A DNA stretch of 64,000 nt, taken from positions 5,765 through 69,764 of the forward strand of contig NZ_APNG01000021.1 of the NCBI RefSeq assembly GCF_040361255.1. Direction: 5' to 3'. Positions 23,782 through 33,029 of this stretch are shown piece after piece (position 1 is the stretch's first letter; each line of letters begins with the position of its first letter). Made by a program: the position numbers and the translations under genes. This stretch comes from Salinisphaera sp040361255. Its GTDB lineage: Bacteria; Pseudomonadota; Gammaproteobacteria; Nevskiales; Salinisphaeraceae. The notes under the pieces were generated by a model. That model saw only the letters and a program-made list of their open reading frames with translations. It did not search any database and had not been told where the DNA came from.

Positions 23782-26194
23782 TTGCTGCCACGCCCGCGCC
23801 GACGGCGAGAATACGGTCAAGGACCCGGTCTGCGGCATGAGCGTCGTGCCCGGCGAAAAACCGCAGTACGACTACAACGGCCAGACCTATCATTTCTGCT
23901 GTGCGCGCTGTCGCGACCGCTTCGCTGCCGATCCGGAATCGTTTCTGAACCCGGTGCAAGACGACACGCCCGCGCCGCCCGGCACCCGCTACATCTGCCC
24001 GATGTGCCCCGGCGTGGAAAGCGATCACCCGGACGATTGCCCCAAATGTGGCATGGCGCTGGAGCCGGCCAAGCCGCCGAAACGTCAGACTCAGTACACC
24101 TGCCCCATGCATCCGGAAATCGTCGAGGACAAACCCGGCGACTGTCCCAAATGCGGGATGGCCCTGGAGCCAACCACCGTCACCCCCGAAAGCGAAGATC
24201 CGGAACTCAAAGCCATGCTGCGCCGGTTCTGGATCAGCCTGCCGCTCGCTGGCGCGGTATTCGTTCTCGCCATGGGCGACATGGTGCCCGGTGTGGATCT
24301 GCACGGCTGGCTGGGCGCGGGGTTCGGCTGGCTGCAGTTCGCCCTGGCCACGCCGGTGGTGTTTTATTGCGGCGGGTTTGCCTTCAAACGCGCCTGGCAG
24401 TCGGTGGTTAATGCCAGTCCCAATATGTGGACGCTGATCGCGCTCGGCGTGGGCGCGGCCTATGGTTTTTCCATCGTCGCCCTGCTGTTGCCCGGCATAT
24501 TGCCCGAGGCATTCATTCATAACGGGCGATCGCCGCTGTATTTCGAGGCCGCGGCGGTGATCATCACCCTGATTCTGCTTGGCCAGGTCATGGAGGCACG
24601 GGCACGCGGCGCGACCTCGCGTGCACTGTCGGCCCTGCTGGATCTCGCGCCACCCAGCGCCCACCGGCTTGACGACGACGGCAACGAAACCGATGTCGCG
24701 CTCGACGAGCTCGAACAGGGTGATCGCCTGCGTGTGCGCCCGGGCGAAAAGGTGCCGGTGGACGGCGTGATCATCGACGGGCGTTCCACGCTGGATGAGT
24801 CGATGATCACCGGCGAACCCGAACCCCAGAACAAACAGCCGGGCGATACGGTCACCGGCGGCACGGTCAATCAGGCCGGCGGCTTCGTGATGCGGGCCGA
24901 ATCGGTCGGCGACGACACGGTGCTTTCGCGCATCGTGGATATGGTGGCTGCCGCCCAGCGCTCGCGCGCGCCGATTCAGGGCATGGCCGACAAGGTGGCC
25001 GGCCTATTCGTACCGGCCGTAGTGCTCGCTGCCGTCATCGCCTTCGCGGCCTGGGCGTTGTTCGGCCCGGCGCCAGCGCTGTCACATGCGCTGGTCGCGG
25101 CCATTTCCGTGCTCATCATCGCCTGTCCCTGTGCGCTGGGCCTGGCCACGCCCATGTCGGTGATGGTGGGCATCGGCCGCGGCGCGCGCGAAGGCGTGCT
25201 CATCCGCGATGCCGAGGCGCTGGAGCGCCTGCAGGATGTCGACGTGCTGCTCATGGACAAGACCGGCACGCTCACCGAAGGCGCACCGCGGGTGGTGGCC
25301 ATCGAAACCGCGGACGACTTCGACGAGGCCGAACTACTGCGCCTGACCGCCAGCCTGGAGCGTGCCAGCGAACATCCGTTGGCCCGCGCCATCTATAACG
25401 CGGCCAGCGAGCGCGACCTGTCGTTGACCGAGGCGGCCGATTTCGACTCGATCACCGGCCGCGGCGTGGCCGGGCGTATCGACGGCCGTACGGTCCAGAT
25501 CGGCAATGCCGCGTTGATGACCCACAACCACATCGACACCACCGCCCTGACGACCCAGGCCAACGAGCGCCGCGGCCGCGGCGAGACCGTAATGTGGGTC
25601 GCGGTCGACGGCGCGCTGGCCGGTTTCGTGGCCGTGGCCGACCCGATCAAGGCCAACACGCGCGAAGCGGTGGCCATTCTTCACGATGCCGGCCTGCGTC
25701 TGGTGATGCTCACCGGCGACAGCGAAGCCACGGCGAAAGCGGTCGCGGCCGAGTTGGGCATTGACGAGGTCCATGCCGGCGCCCTGCCCGAGGACAAACA
25801 CGCGCTGGTGGAAAAACTCCAGCAACAAGGGCACCGCGTGGCCATGGCCGGCGACGGCGTGAACGACGCGCCGGCGCTGGCCCAGGCCGACGTGGGTATC
25901 GCCATGGGCACAGGCACCGATATCGCCATGGAAAGCGCGCCGATTACGCTGGTCAAGGGCGATCTGCGCGGCATTGCCAAGGCCCAGCGGCTGTCGGCCC
26001 AGAGCATGCGCAATATCCGCCAGAACCTGTTCTTCGCCTTTGTCTACAACGGGGCCGGTGTGCCGATCGCGGCCGGCGTGCTCTACCCGCTGCTGGGCAC
26101 GATGCTCTCGCCGATGCTCGCTGCGGCAGCCATGAGCCTGTCGTCGGTATCGGTCATCACCAACGCGCTACGACTGCGCCGAGCTTCGCTCTAG
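23774..26194 (+). CDS. copper-exporting P1B-type ATPase with YHS and two HMBD domains
   Basis: An 806-residue inner-membrane ATPase that exports Cu. The N-terminus has no ferredoxin-like HMA domain; instead it has a YHS domain (DPVCGMSV ... YHFCCARC, about 15-55) and two zinc-ribbon-like heavy-metal-binding modules (CPMCPG ... CPKCGMALEP and CPMHPEI ... CPKCGMALEP, about 75-135). Core motifs are intact: TGE in MITGEPEP, CPC in IACPCALGLATP, DKTGTLT, the SEHPLA motif, and GDGVNDAPALAQADVGIAMGTGTD. It overlaps merR by 8 bp and ends the copper block. CPC with the HMBD layout suggests Cu(I) or Cu/Ag export of the CopF/SilP type. Confidence 0.92.
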   Translation: MSNCCHARADGENTVKDPVCGMSVVPGEKPQYDYNGQTYHFCCARCRDRFAADPESFLNPVQDDTPAPPGTRYICPMCPGVESDHPDDCPKCGMALEPAKPPKRQTQYTCPMHPEIVEDKPGDCPKCGMALEPTTVTPESEDPELKAMLRRFWISLPLAGAVFVLAMGDMVPGVDLHGWLGAGFGWLQFALATPVVFYCGGFAFKRAWQSVVNASPNMWTLIALGVGAAYGFSIVALLLPGILPEAFIHNGRSPLYFEAAAVIITLILLGQVMEARARGATSRALSALLDLAPPSAHRLDDDGNETDVALDELEQGDRLRVRPGEKVPVDGVIIDGRSTLDESMITGEPEPQNKQPGDTVTGGTVNQAGGFVMRAESVGDDTVLSRIVDMVAAAQRSRAPIQGMADKVAGLFVPAVVLAAVIAFAAWALFGPAPALSHALVAAISVLIIACPCALGLATPMSVMVGIGRGAREGVLIRDAEALERLQDVDVLLMDKTGTLTEGAPRVVAIETADDFDEAELLRLTASLERASEHPLARAIYNAASERDLSLTEAADFDSITGRGVAGRIDGRTVQIGNAALMTHNHIDTTALTTQANERRGRGETVMWVAVDGALAGFVAVADPIKANTREAVAILHDAGLRLVMLTGDSEATAKAVAAELGIDEVHAGALPEDKHALVEKLQQQGHRVAMAGDGVNDAPALAQADVGIAMGTGTDIAMESAPITLVKGDLRGIAKAQRLSAQSMRNIRQNLFFAFVYNGAGVPIAAGVLYPLLGTMLSPMLAAAAMSLSSVSVITNALRLRRASL

Positions 26195-26222
26195 GGCCTG
26201 TCGTCACCGGATATGCCATCGC

Positions 26223-26323
26223 ATTGCCCGTGCCGGGCGTGTCAGGCGAGGCGCGGGCCGCCGAGCGTGGCGGGCCCACGGTCAAGGCCCGTAACGACGC
26301 ATGGCGCGTCCGGCACGGGCAAT
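26223..26323. repeat. 101-bp structured element bounded by 14-bp inverted repeats
   Basis: ATTGCCCGTGCCGG (26223-26236) and CCGGCACGGGCAAT (26310-26323) are perfect inverted copies. The next 12 bases inside pair at 8 of 12 positions, and the centre (GGGCCGCC ... GGCGGGCCC) can form another hairpin. The element starts 28 bp after the ATPase stop and fills most of the 236-bp gap before the DUF2267 gene. It may be a large transcript-end structure or a small repetitive element; no coding frame is convincing. Confidence 0.6.
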
Positions 26324-26430
26324 TACGTGGTTGTCCTGATAGCCGGGCCGGCCTGGCGCGGGCACAGTGCGCGGCCTGTGGATACGTTGCCCGACGTGTC
26401 CGAATCGAACAATAGAACAAGGATTGCCTC

Positions 26431-26820
26431 ATGCAGACCGAAGATTTCATTGCCCGCGTGGAACAGGCCAGCGGCGTCAACGATCGCACCGTGGCCACCA
26501 ACGTGACATTCGCGACCATCGAATCGCTGTGCCTGCACCTGCCGCAGGAAGAGATTCGCCAGCTGACCTCGCAGCTGCCCTCGGAACTGTCGCAATCGGC
26601 GCTCAAGGGTGGCCAGCAACAGTCCGGCCAGGCTGAAGACACCGTGGCCCTCGACGACTTCTACAGCGAAGTCGCCACCCGCGCCAATATGGACGCCACC
26701 GACGTGCGCGAACCCGTACGCGCGGTCATCGAGACCCTCAAGCAGGCCGTGACCACCGGCGAGTTCGTTGACGTGACCTTCGATCTGCCGCCCGAGCTGA
26801 ACACGCTGCTGGCCAGCTAG
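26431..26820 (+). CDS. DUF2267 domain protein
   Basis: A soluble helical protein of 129 residues (MQTEDFIARVEQASGVNDRTVATNVTFATIESL, then LPQEEIRQLTSQLPSELSQSALKGG and VREPVRAVIETLKQAVTTGEFVDVTFDLPPELNTLL). The pair of helical repeats and the FDLPPEL ending are typical of DUF2267. No function is established for the family; members are often linked with stress or envelope genes. It lies downstream of the copper ATPase beyond a structured gap, and its TAG stop shares the palindrome CTAG with the stop of the convergent MFS gene. Confidence 0.83.
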   Translation: MQTEDFIARVEQASGVNDRTVATNVTFATIESLCLHLPQEEIRQLTSQLPSELSQSALKGGQQQSGQAEDTVALDDFYSEVATRANMDATDVREPVRAVIETLKQAVTTGEFVDVTFDLPPELNTLLAS

Positions 26821-28055
26821 CGCGAACCCTGCGCCCGGGCGCGGTCGCTTTCGATCGCGCCCAGCTTTTGCATGGCGATCGTGCCCACCAGCGGCCCCAG
26901 GGCGAGCAAGCCGAAGGCCCAGGCCCAGCCGAGGGCTTCGTGCACGATGGGAATCAGCCAGAGGGTGGGAATCGTCACCACGTACCCAATCGCCACCTGC
27001 AGAGTGAGCGCGGTACCGATATAGCGTTGATCGCCGAGCTCGGTGATCGCGGTGGAAAACTGAGCCGAATCGGCCACCACCCAGAAGCCCCAAATCAGCC
27101 CCACGAGCAGAATCAGCGGCCAGGCGCTGCCCGGAATCAGGCCGATGATCAGTGCACAGCTGCCGGATACGATCATCGCCAGGGACGTGGCGCGTGCCCG
27201 CCCCCAGCGATCGCCTAGCTCGCCGCCCACCCAGCAGCCCAACGCGCCCATGCCGATTGCGGCAAAAGTCGCCACCGCGCTCAGCGCGGCGGGCCACTGC
27301 GCCGCGTTGCGGCTCAGCACATCGGCGAGAAATACGCCGAACCATGCCCACATGGCGTAGAGCTCCCACATGTGGCCGAAATAACCGATACAGGCCAGCC
27401 GCACGGGCCGATCGGCAAACACCTGCCAGGCCTTGCCCGGGTCGAACACCGCACGCGGAAAATCGAACGGCCCGTCGCGGCCCAGATAACGTGCAATCAA
27501 GCCGCCAGCCAGCGACATGAGCGAGCTCGCCGCGATCACCAGCCGCCAGTCGAGCCCGCCCAGGCCATTGACCAGATGCGGCGTGGCCGAGCCGATCGTC
27601 AACGCGCCCACCATGATGCCCAGCGCCGTGCCACGTTTGACCTTGAACCAGGTGGCCATGGCCTTCATCGCAGGCGGATAGACACCGGCCAGACCTAACC
27701 CCGTCATCGCACGCAACAAGACGGCCAGCACGAGCGGTGGCTCGACCAGCAACAGCGCATTCGCGCCAGCAGCCAGGCTCGCGCCGTAGTACATCAAATG
27801 GCGTGGCGGCAGGCGATCGGCGATATTGAACACTGCGGCCATCAACGCGCCCGCCACAAAGCCGATTTGTACCGCGATGGTCAGCCAGGCCGCCCCACCT
27901 GCGGACAACCCCCAGAGTTCGCGCAGCTGCGGTATGACCGCGGTGGCCGAAAACCAACCGGTCATGCCCAAAAGCATGGCGATCGCCAGTACCGAAAGCG
28001 CCTGCCAACGCCCGGCCGGATCCCGGAGCGGGATTTCGCTCGCGGCCGGGCTCAC
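26817..28055 (-). CDS. MFS transporter
   Basis: A 412-residue carrier with about 12 hydrophobic helices. The N-terminal half begins with GRWQALSVLAIAMLLGMTGWFSATAVIPQLRELWGLS, the type seen in the CynX/NimT-like and related MFS groups; a second-half motif GGELGDRWGRARATSLAM matches the MFS loop signature. No neighbouring gene suggests the substrate: the DUF2267 gene converges and a diguanylate cyclase gene diverges. It could export a drug or metal chelate, or import a small anion. Confidence 0.8.
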   Translation of the reverse strand: MSPAASEIPLRDPAGRWQALSVLAIAMLLGMTGWFSATAVIPQLRELWGLSAGGAAWLTIAVQIGFVAGALMAAVFNIADRLPPRHLMYYGASLAAGANALLLVEPPLVLAVLLRAMTGLGLAGVYPPAMKAMATWFKVKRGTALGIMVGALTIGSATPHLVNGLGGLDWRLVIAASSLMSLAGGLIARYLGRDGPFDFPRAVFDPGKAWQVFADRPVRLACIGYFGHMWELYAMWAWFGVFLADVLSRNAAQWPAALSAVATFAAIGMGALGCWVGGELGDRWGRARATSLAMIVSGSCALIIGLIPGSAWPLILLVGLIWGFWVVADSAQFSTAITELGDQRYIGTALTLQVAIGYVVTIPTLWLIPIVHEALGWAWAFGLLALGPLVGTIAMQKLGAIESDRARAQGSR

Positions 28056-28323
28056 GGCTTAACGCCCTGTCTCGCCTGTGCGCCCCCGCAATCATATGAC
28101 GGGCGTTGCGTGGATATCGCCATGCGCTCCTCCGGTTCGCGAATGCCGCGGTCTTACAGCCGCGTTGATCTGACGTCGCACCGATGCAGCCTCGCATAAA
28201 GACGCCTTACACGCGTCATCGCCGCATGCGGTTTACGGTACGCTAGCCATTCGGATAGCCGCAGGTCGGCCTTTCCCGCACCGATGCGCTCAGCAATACG
28301 GCCCGAACTACCTCAGGAGACAC

Positions 28324-29748
28324 GTGTTGAAACGTATAAGAGCGGCTGCGCTGGACGACGAAACATTGGCGATCGATACCCAGTCGTTGCGCGCCATACT
28401 CGCCTGCGTGTTTGCGGATGTCAGCGAGGCCGTGATCGTCACCGATCGTGATCGCCGTGTCGTCATGACGAACGAAGCCGCCAATACGCTGTTTCGGTAT
28501 CCACCGGACGAATTCCGCGGTCTGCATACGCTCGCGCTATACGAACGCGCCGAAGATTTCGAACAGCTCGGCACCACCCACTACCACGGTGACGCCGACG
28601 GCGAACGTCACACCTATTTCATGCGCTACCGACGCAAGGACGGTAGCGTTTTCGAGGGCGAGACCACGGGCGGCGCCATTCGCGGCAGCGACCAGAACCG
28701 GCCGATGTTTGTCGGCATCATTCGCGACGTGTCCTCACACATCGCCACCGACAAGGTGCTGCATTCGCTCCACCAGATTACCTCCGATCCCACGCGTGGC
28801 TTTGCGCAACGCCAGCGCGAGATCGTCGAACTGGGCGCGCAACATTTCGGCGTCCCCTACGGCGTGGTCGCCCAGATCGATAATCAGCACTACGAGATCA
28901 AGGAGGCGCATTCGCCCGACGGCAGTATCGTGCCCGGCACCGTCAACGACGTATCCGACACGTTTTGCTGGCACGTGATCGCCAAACACGGGCCGTTCGG
29001 TATTCATCATGCTGCCGAAAGCCAGTTGTGCACGCATCCCTGCTACAACACATTCCAGCTCGAGTCGTACCTGGGGGCGCCGATTACCGTTGATGGCGAA
29101 CTCTATGGCTCGCTGAGTTTTTCCAGCCCCTTGCCAACACCCCCATTCAACCAGCGCGACTACGATCTGATGGGCATGTTCGCGCAGTGGCTCGGCCATG
29201 AAATCGCCCGTCAGCGCGATCTCGACGCACTGCGCGAAGCCCACGAACGCGTACACCGACTCGCGACCCACGACGAATTGACCGGCCTGGGCAACCGGCG
29301 CCTGCTCACCGAACAGTTCGAGCAGGAACTCGAGCGTGTACATCGCTATGCGCGCAGCCTGAGCGTCGCACTCATCGATTTCGATCACTTCAAGCAACTC
29401 AACGACCGCTACGGGCACGCCGCCGGCGACGCGGCCCTGCAACTGTTCGCTCGACTGGCCCGGCAAACCCTGCGCGCCAGTGACACGATCGGCCGCTGGG
29501 GCGGCGAGGAATTTCTCGCGCTGTTGCCGGAGACCCCGCTATCGGCCGCCGCCGGCACGCTCGAGCGTCTGGTCGAAAGCGTGCGAAACACGCCGCTGGA
29601 AGTCGCCGGCGAACAGATCCCGCTGACCATTTCGGCGGGGGTGACGAGTACGCGCGGCAACGAATCCGTCGAGCAGGTACTAAAACGTGCTGACGAAGCC
29701 CTGTATCGTGCCAAGAACGATGGCCGGGATCGCGTGCATTGCCGCTGA
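28324..29748 (+). CDS. sensor diguanylate cyclase (PAS-GAF-GGDEF)
   Basis: A 474-residue cytosolic protein that should make c-di-GMP. Order: PAS domain (about 25-145; DVSEAVIVTDRDRRVVMTNEAANTLF), GAF domain (about 160-305; FCWHVIAKHGPFGIHHA, YLGAPITVDGELYGSLSF), GGDEF domain (about 315-474). The active signature is GGEEF at 393-397, preceded at the exact five-residue distance by RASD (384-387), the inhibitory I-site. The start is a GTG at 28324 with AGGAG five bases before. No transmembrane segment, so the signal is intracellular. A second c-di-GMP protein follows on the same strand. Confidence 0.9.
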   Translation: MLKRIRAAALDDETLAIDTQSLRAILACVFADVSEAVIVTDRDRRVVMTNEAANTLFRYPPDEFRGLHTLALYERAEDFEQLGTTHYHGDADGERHTYFMRYRRKDGSVFEGETTGGAIRGSDQNRPMFVGIIRDVSSHIATDKVLHSLHQITSDPTRGFAQRQREIVELGAQHFGVPYGVVAQIDNQHYEIKEAHSPDGSIVPGTVNDVSDTFCWHVIAKHGPFGIHHAAESQLCTHPCYNTFQLESYLGAPITVDGELYGSLSFSSPLPTPPFNQRDYDLMGMFAQWLGHEIARQRDLDALREAHERVHRLATHDELTGLGNRRLLTEQFEQELERVHRYARSLSVALIDFDHFKQLNDRYGHAAGDAALQLFARLARQTLRASDTIGRWGGEEFLALLPETPLSAAAGTLERLVESVRNTPLEVAGEQIPLTISAGVTSTRGNESVEQVLKRADEALYRAKNDGRDRVHCR

Positions 29749-30075
29749 GTCGGTCGCGCTCCAACCCCTTCCCCTGACCCTAGACAGTTCACGAAGCCGT
29801 CGTCCTCGCATCGATCGACGCGACTTGAAATCGGCTGGATAAAGTTGTCGTTAAAGCGGCCGATCATCCGACATGTGATCCATTCCCATCGCGCAGGCCC
29901 GGTCGCACCGACCTGCCCAGGGTGTGTCCCGATTTAGCGCGCAGCCGCGCCCGTGAGCAACCCGCAAGGACGCACGCCGTGATCGGCGGCGCGGTTGTGG
30001 TTGGCGTGATCCGCCCCGCGGTGCGTGTTTTCGTCTGATCCACACACGCTGGTATCGCGCTGCGACAGACAGGCC
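29749..30075. other. intergenic region between two c-di-GMP genes
   Basis: This 327-bp stretch contains no coding frame I can support and no clear hairpin. It presumably carries the promoter of the downstream gene, but no convincing -35/-10 pair stands out. Confidence 0.5.
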
Positions 30076-31725
30076 ATGAGCATGTTAGACAGCCTATCGG
30101 AGCTTGAAACAATCGCCACCGGCGTGGCCGTCATCGATGCCGAATGCCGTTTCGTGTCGGCAAACACTGCTTTTGCCCACCGCCTGAACATCGATACGCT
30201 GCCTGATCGGCTCACCGATATCGCCCTGGCGGACACACGCAGCAATACCCTGCTCGGGCGCCAGCTGCGCGATCACGGCGAATCGGCACTCACGGTCGAA
30301 ATCACACCCGGGCGGCCGCTCACGCTCTACTTCGGCGCCTGCCGTGCACAACGCCGTCTCGTCATTGCAGCCACGGGCTGGCCACAGCGCGACGAAACCA
30401 CCCGCGAGCTCGCCGCCCAGCTCGACCCACTGACCGGCTTTGGCAATCGGCTGATGTATGCCGAACGAATCCGTGCGCTCAAAGCGGCCAATGCCACCGC
30501 CAGCGCCGTACTCGTGATCGATCTCGATCGCTTCAAGCAGGTCAACGATACGCTGGGCCACGGCGCGGGCGACGAACTGCTCACGCTCGTCGCCCAGCGT
30601 ATCCGTGCCTCGACCCGCGGTACCGACACCCTGATCCGTCTGGGCGGCGACGAATTCGCCATCCTCGTGCCCGACGAGCCGCGTGCCGAAGGTCTGAACG
30701 CGCTGGCGCAGCGATTGGTCGGGCTGCTGGGACGACCGTTTCTCGTTAACGGCCAGCAGATCAATATCGGCGCGAGTATCGGCATCGCCACCACCACCGG
30801 CGACAGCGAACGACTCGACGATCTGCTGCACCATGCCGATCTTGCACTCTACGATGCCAAACGTCGGGGGCGTGGCTGCCACCGTGTTTTCCGCGCCCAA
30901 CTCGAACAACGCGCACTCGAGCGGCGTGCATTCGAGAGTGATCTCAGACAGGCCTTGGCGCGAGGCCAGTTCGTCTTGCACTATCAGCCGCAAACCGCGA
31001 TCTCGGAACAACGCGTGAGCGCTTTCGAGGCACTCATTCGTTGGCAGCACCCCACGCGCGGGCTGGTGCGTCCCCGCGAATTCATCTCGCTGGCCGAGGA
31101 AATCGGCGAAATCGTGCCAATCGGCAACTGGGTGATTCGCTGCGCTTGCGACCAGGCCATGACCTGGCCGGATACACGCCTGCGCGTTGCCGTGAATGTC
31201 TCGCCGGTTCAGTTCGCCAACGACGACATCATTGACGCGATAACCCAGGCCCTCGAAAACAGCGGCCTGGCGCCCGAGCGTCTGGAAATCGAGATCACCG
31301 AAGGCCTGTTGCTCGACGAATCACCTGCGATCATGCAACGACTGTGGGCGATCAAGCAGCTGGGCGTCGCCATCGTCATGGACGATTTCGGCACCGGTTA
31401 TGCGTCGCTGAGTTATCTCAACAATTTCCCGTTTTCCAAGATCAAGATCGACAAGACCTTCATACAGGACGGGCACTCGCCACGCGCGAAGGCCCTGGTC
31501 AGTGGCATCATCGCCATGGGCACCAATCTGAACATCGCGACCATCGCCGAAGGCGTGGAAACCGCCGCTCAATACGCACAAATCGAACACGACGGCTGCG
31601 ATATCGCTCAGGGCTATTACATCGCCAAACCCATGCCGGCCGACGAAATCGCCGATTTTCTTGCGCGCTTTCACAATCGGCGAGACGCGCCGTCCCTGAC
31701 GCATCAGCGGCTATCGGGCCCGTAG
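30076..31725 (+). CDS. GGDEF-EAL c-di-GMP turnover protein
   Basis: A 549-residue cytosolic protein with a short PAS-like N-terminus (LETIATGVAVIDAECRFVSANTAFAHRL), a GGDEF domain with intact GGDEF at 190-194, and an EAL domain with EAL at 318-320. The GGDEF site is preceded by RGTD five residues upstream (I-site). The EAL domain keeps EITEG, DDFGTGYASLSYL, KIDKTFI, EGVET and QGYYIAKP, so phosphodiesterase activity is likely; GGDEF may be active or act as a GTP sensor. Starts at 30025 (GTG) and 30082 (ATG) are alternatives; ATG 30076 follows a weak AGG. Confidence 0.9.
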   Translation: MSMLDSLSELETIATGVAVIDAECRFVSANTAFAHRLNIDTLPDRLTDIALADTRSNTLLGRQLRDHGESALTVEITPGRPLTLYFGACRAQRRLVIAATGWPQRDETTRELAAQLDPLTGFGNRLMYAERIRALKAANATASAVLVIDLDRFKQVNDTLGHGAGDELLTLVAQRIRASTRGTDTLIRLGGDEFAILVPDEPRAEGLNALAQRLVGLLGRPFLVNGQQINIGASIGIATTTGDSERLDDLLHHADLALYDAKRRGRGCHRVFRAQLEQRALERRAFESDLRQALARGQFVLHYQPQTAISEQRVSAFEALIRWQHPTRGLVRPREFISLAEEIGEIVPIGNWVIRCACDQAMTWPDTRLRVAVNVSPVQFANDDIIDAITQALENSGLAPERLEIEITEGLLLDESPAIMQRLWAIKQLGVAIVMDDFGTGYASLSYLNNFPFSKIKIDKTFIQDGHSPRAKALVSGIIAMGTNLNIATIAEGVETAAQYAQIEHDGCDIAQGYYIAKPMPADEIADFLARFHNRRDAPSLTHQRLSGP

Positions 31726-31884
31726 CAGCCGGGCCATGAACATAGCCGACGGGTTGTTCTCGTTGTCGCCGCTCAATCGCAATGAGGCACCGTCATAACG
31801 AATGCGCCCAAGTGTCGGACGTGTATCAACCGCCAACGCCTCGCGCACCAAATCGACAATCACAGCGTCGTCATAACCGACCAT
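31711..31884 (-). CDS. uncharacterised small frame
   Basis: A 57-residue frame (MVGYDDAVIVDLVREALAVD, then TRPTLGRIRYDGASLRLSG) in the 264-bp gap after the GGDEF-EAL gene, whose 3' end it overlaps by 15 bp on the other strand. The amino-acid composition is protein-like and could be the remnant of a larger domain. I recognise no family, and there is no clear Shine-Dalgarno. It may be spurious. Confidence 0.2.
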   Translation of the reverse strand: MVGYDDAVIVDLVREALAVDTRPTLGRIRYDGASLRLSGDNENNPSAMFMARLLRAR

Positions 31885-31989
31885 CGCGCGTATACGCACG
31901 CGGCGGCGATGCCAGCTCCGAGTTCGACGCACGCATACGCGAAATTGCGCGCTAATCTGTACCAGGCACCAACCGAATAGCAGCCGCCG

Positions 31990-33024
31990 TCAACGCTCGC
32001 CGAGCGCATGGGCCTGTACTTCTTCGGCGAAGTGGCAGGCAGCGGCATGTTGCGGGGCCATGCTCAACAACGGCGGTTCGCTTTGCTGACAGCGATCCTC
32101 GCCGCGTGGGCAGCGCCCGTAAAAACGACACACATTCGGGTCCGGGTCGATCGGGCTGCGTGGATCGCCCGGCAGATGAATCCGTTCGACCGGACTTTCC
32201 TCGATCGTGCGCGGAATCGCCGAAATCAGCGCCCGCGTGTAGGGGTGGGCGGCCTGGTCGAAGACCTGCTCGGCAGTGCCGGTTTCCACGATACGGCCCA
32301 GATACATCACGATCACACGGTCGCAGAGCAGCCGCACCACGTTGAGATCGTGGGATACGAACAGATAGCTGATACCCAGGCGCGTACGCAGATCGTCCAG
32401 CAGCTTGAGAATGACGGCCTGTACCGACACATCGAGCGCCGAGGTGGGTTCATCGAGCACGAGCAGCCGCGGTTCCGGCGCCAGTGCCCGGGCGATATTC
32501 ACGCGCGCTTTCTGGCCACCCGACAGCTGGTGCGGCAGCCGGTCCAGCAGCTCTTCAGGCAGACCGACATCGCGGGCCAGTTCGACCACCCGCGCCCGGC
32601 ATTCGGCGGTCGACATTTTCTGCAAACGCCGCAGTGGTTCGGCAATCGCATCGAAGGCGCTATGGCGTGGGTTGAGGCTGTCGTGCGGGTCCTGAAAGAC
32701 GACCTGAATCGCGCCGCGCTGGGGCGAACGCGCGAACGCGCGGGTATTGATGGCGGCAATATCCTCGCCTTCGAACAGGATGGCGCCGGCGGTGGGTTCG
32801 ATCAGCCGCGTGATCAGGCTCACCAGCGTCGATTTGCCACAGCCGGACTCGCCCACCAGGCCGACGCTTTCACCCGCGCCGATGGTGAAACTCACATCAT
32901 CGACCGCATGCAGCTTCGGCGCCGGGCGTGGCTGATGGCGCGCCCAGCCGCGCAGGGCACGCATGGGCGCCGACTCGCCGTCGGACACCGGATACAGCTT
33001 GGACAAGCCCTGAATGTCGAGCAA
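31990..33024 (-). CDS. peptide ABC transporter ATP-binding protein (DppF-like)
   Basis: The second ATPase of a dipeptide/oligopeptide importer, about 344 residues. Walker A GESGCGKST, signature LSGGQKARV, Walker B LLVLDEPTSALD and the H-loop FVSHDLNVV are intact. The C-terminal oligopeptide-transporter extension contains CRFYGRCPRGEDRCQ, the Cys cluster that can hold a 4Fe-4S cluster in Dpp ATPases. The start is uncertain: TTG 33024, five bases after the upstream stop, is the best option, with GGAGG somewhat far upstream. Last gene of the leftward five-gene operon. Confidence 0.87.
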   Translation of the reverse strand: MLDIQGLSKLYPVSDGESAPMRALRGWARHQPRPAPKLHAVDDVSFTIGAGESVGLVGESGCGKSTLVSLITRLIEPTAGAILFEGEDIAAINTRAFARSPQRGAIQVVFQDPHDSLNPRHSAFDAIAEPLRRLQKMSTAECRARVVELARDVGLPEELLDRLPHQLSGGQKARVNIARALAPEPRLLVLDEPTSALDVSVQAVILKLLDDLRTRLGISYLFVSHDLNVVRLLCDRVIVMYLGRIVETGTAEQVFDQAAHPYTRALISAIPRTIEESPVERIHLPGDPRSPIDPDPNVCRFYGRCPRGEDRCQQSEPPLLSMAPQHAAACHFAEEVQAHALGER

Positions 33025-33029
33025 CGGTT

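Noticed and set aside
26323..28197. 624-codon minus-strand frame across the DUF2267 and MFS genes
   Set aside because: It is out of frame with the MFS protein and antisense to DUF2267; both real genes have family motifs.
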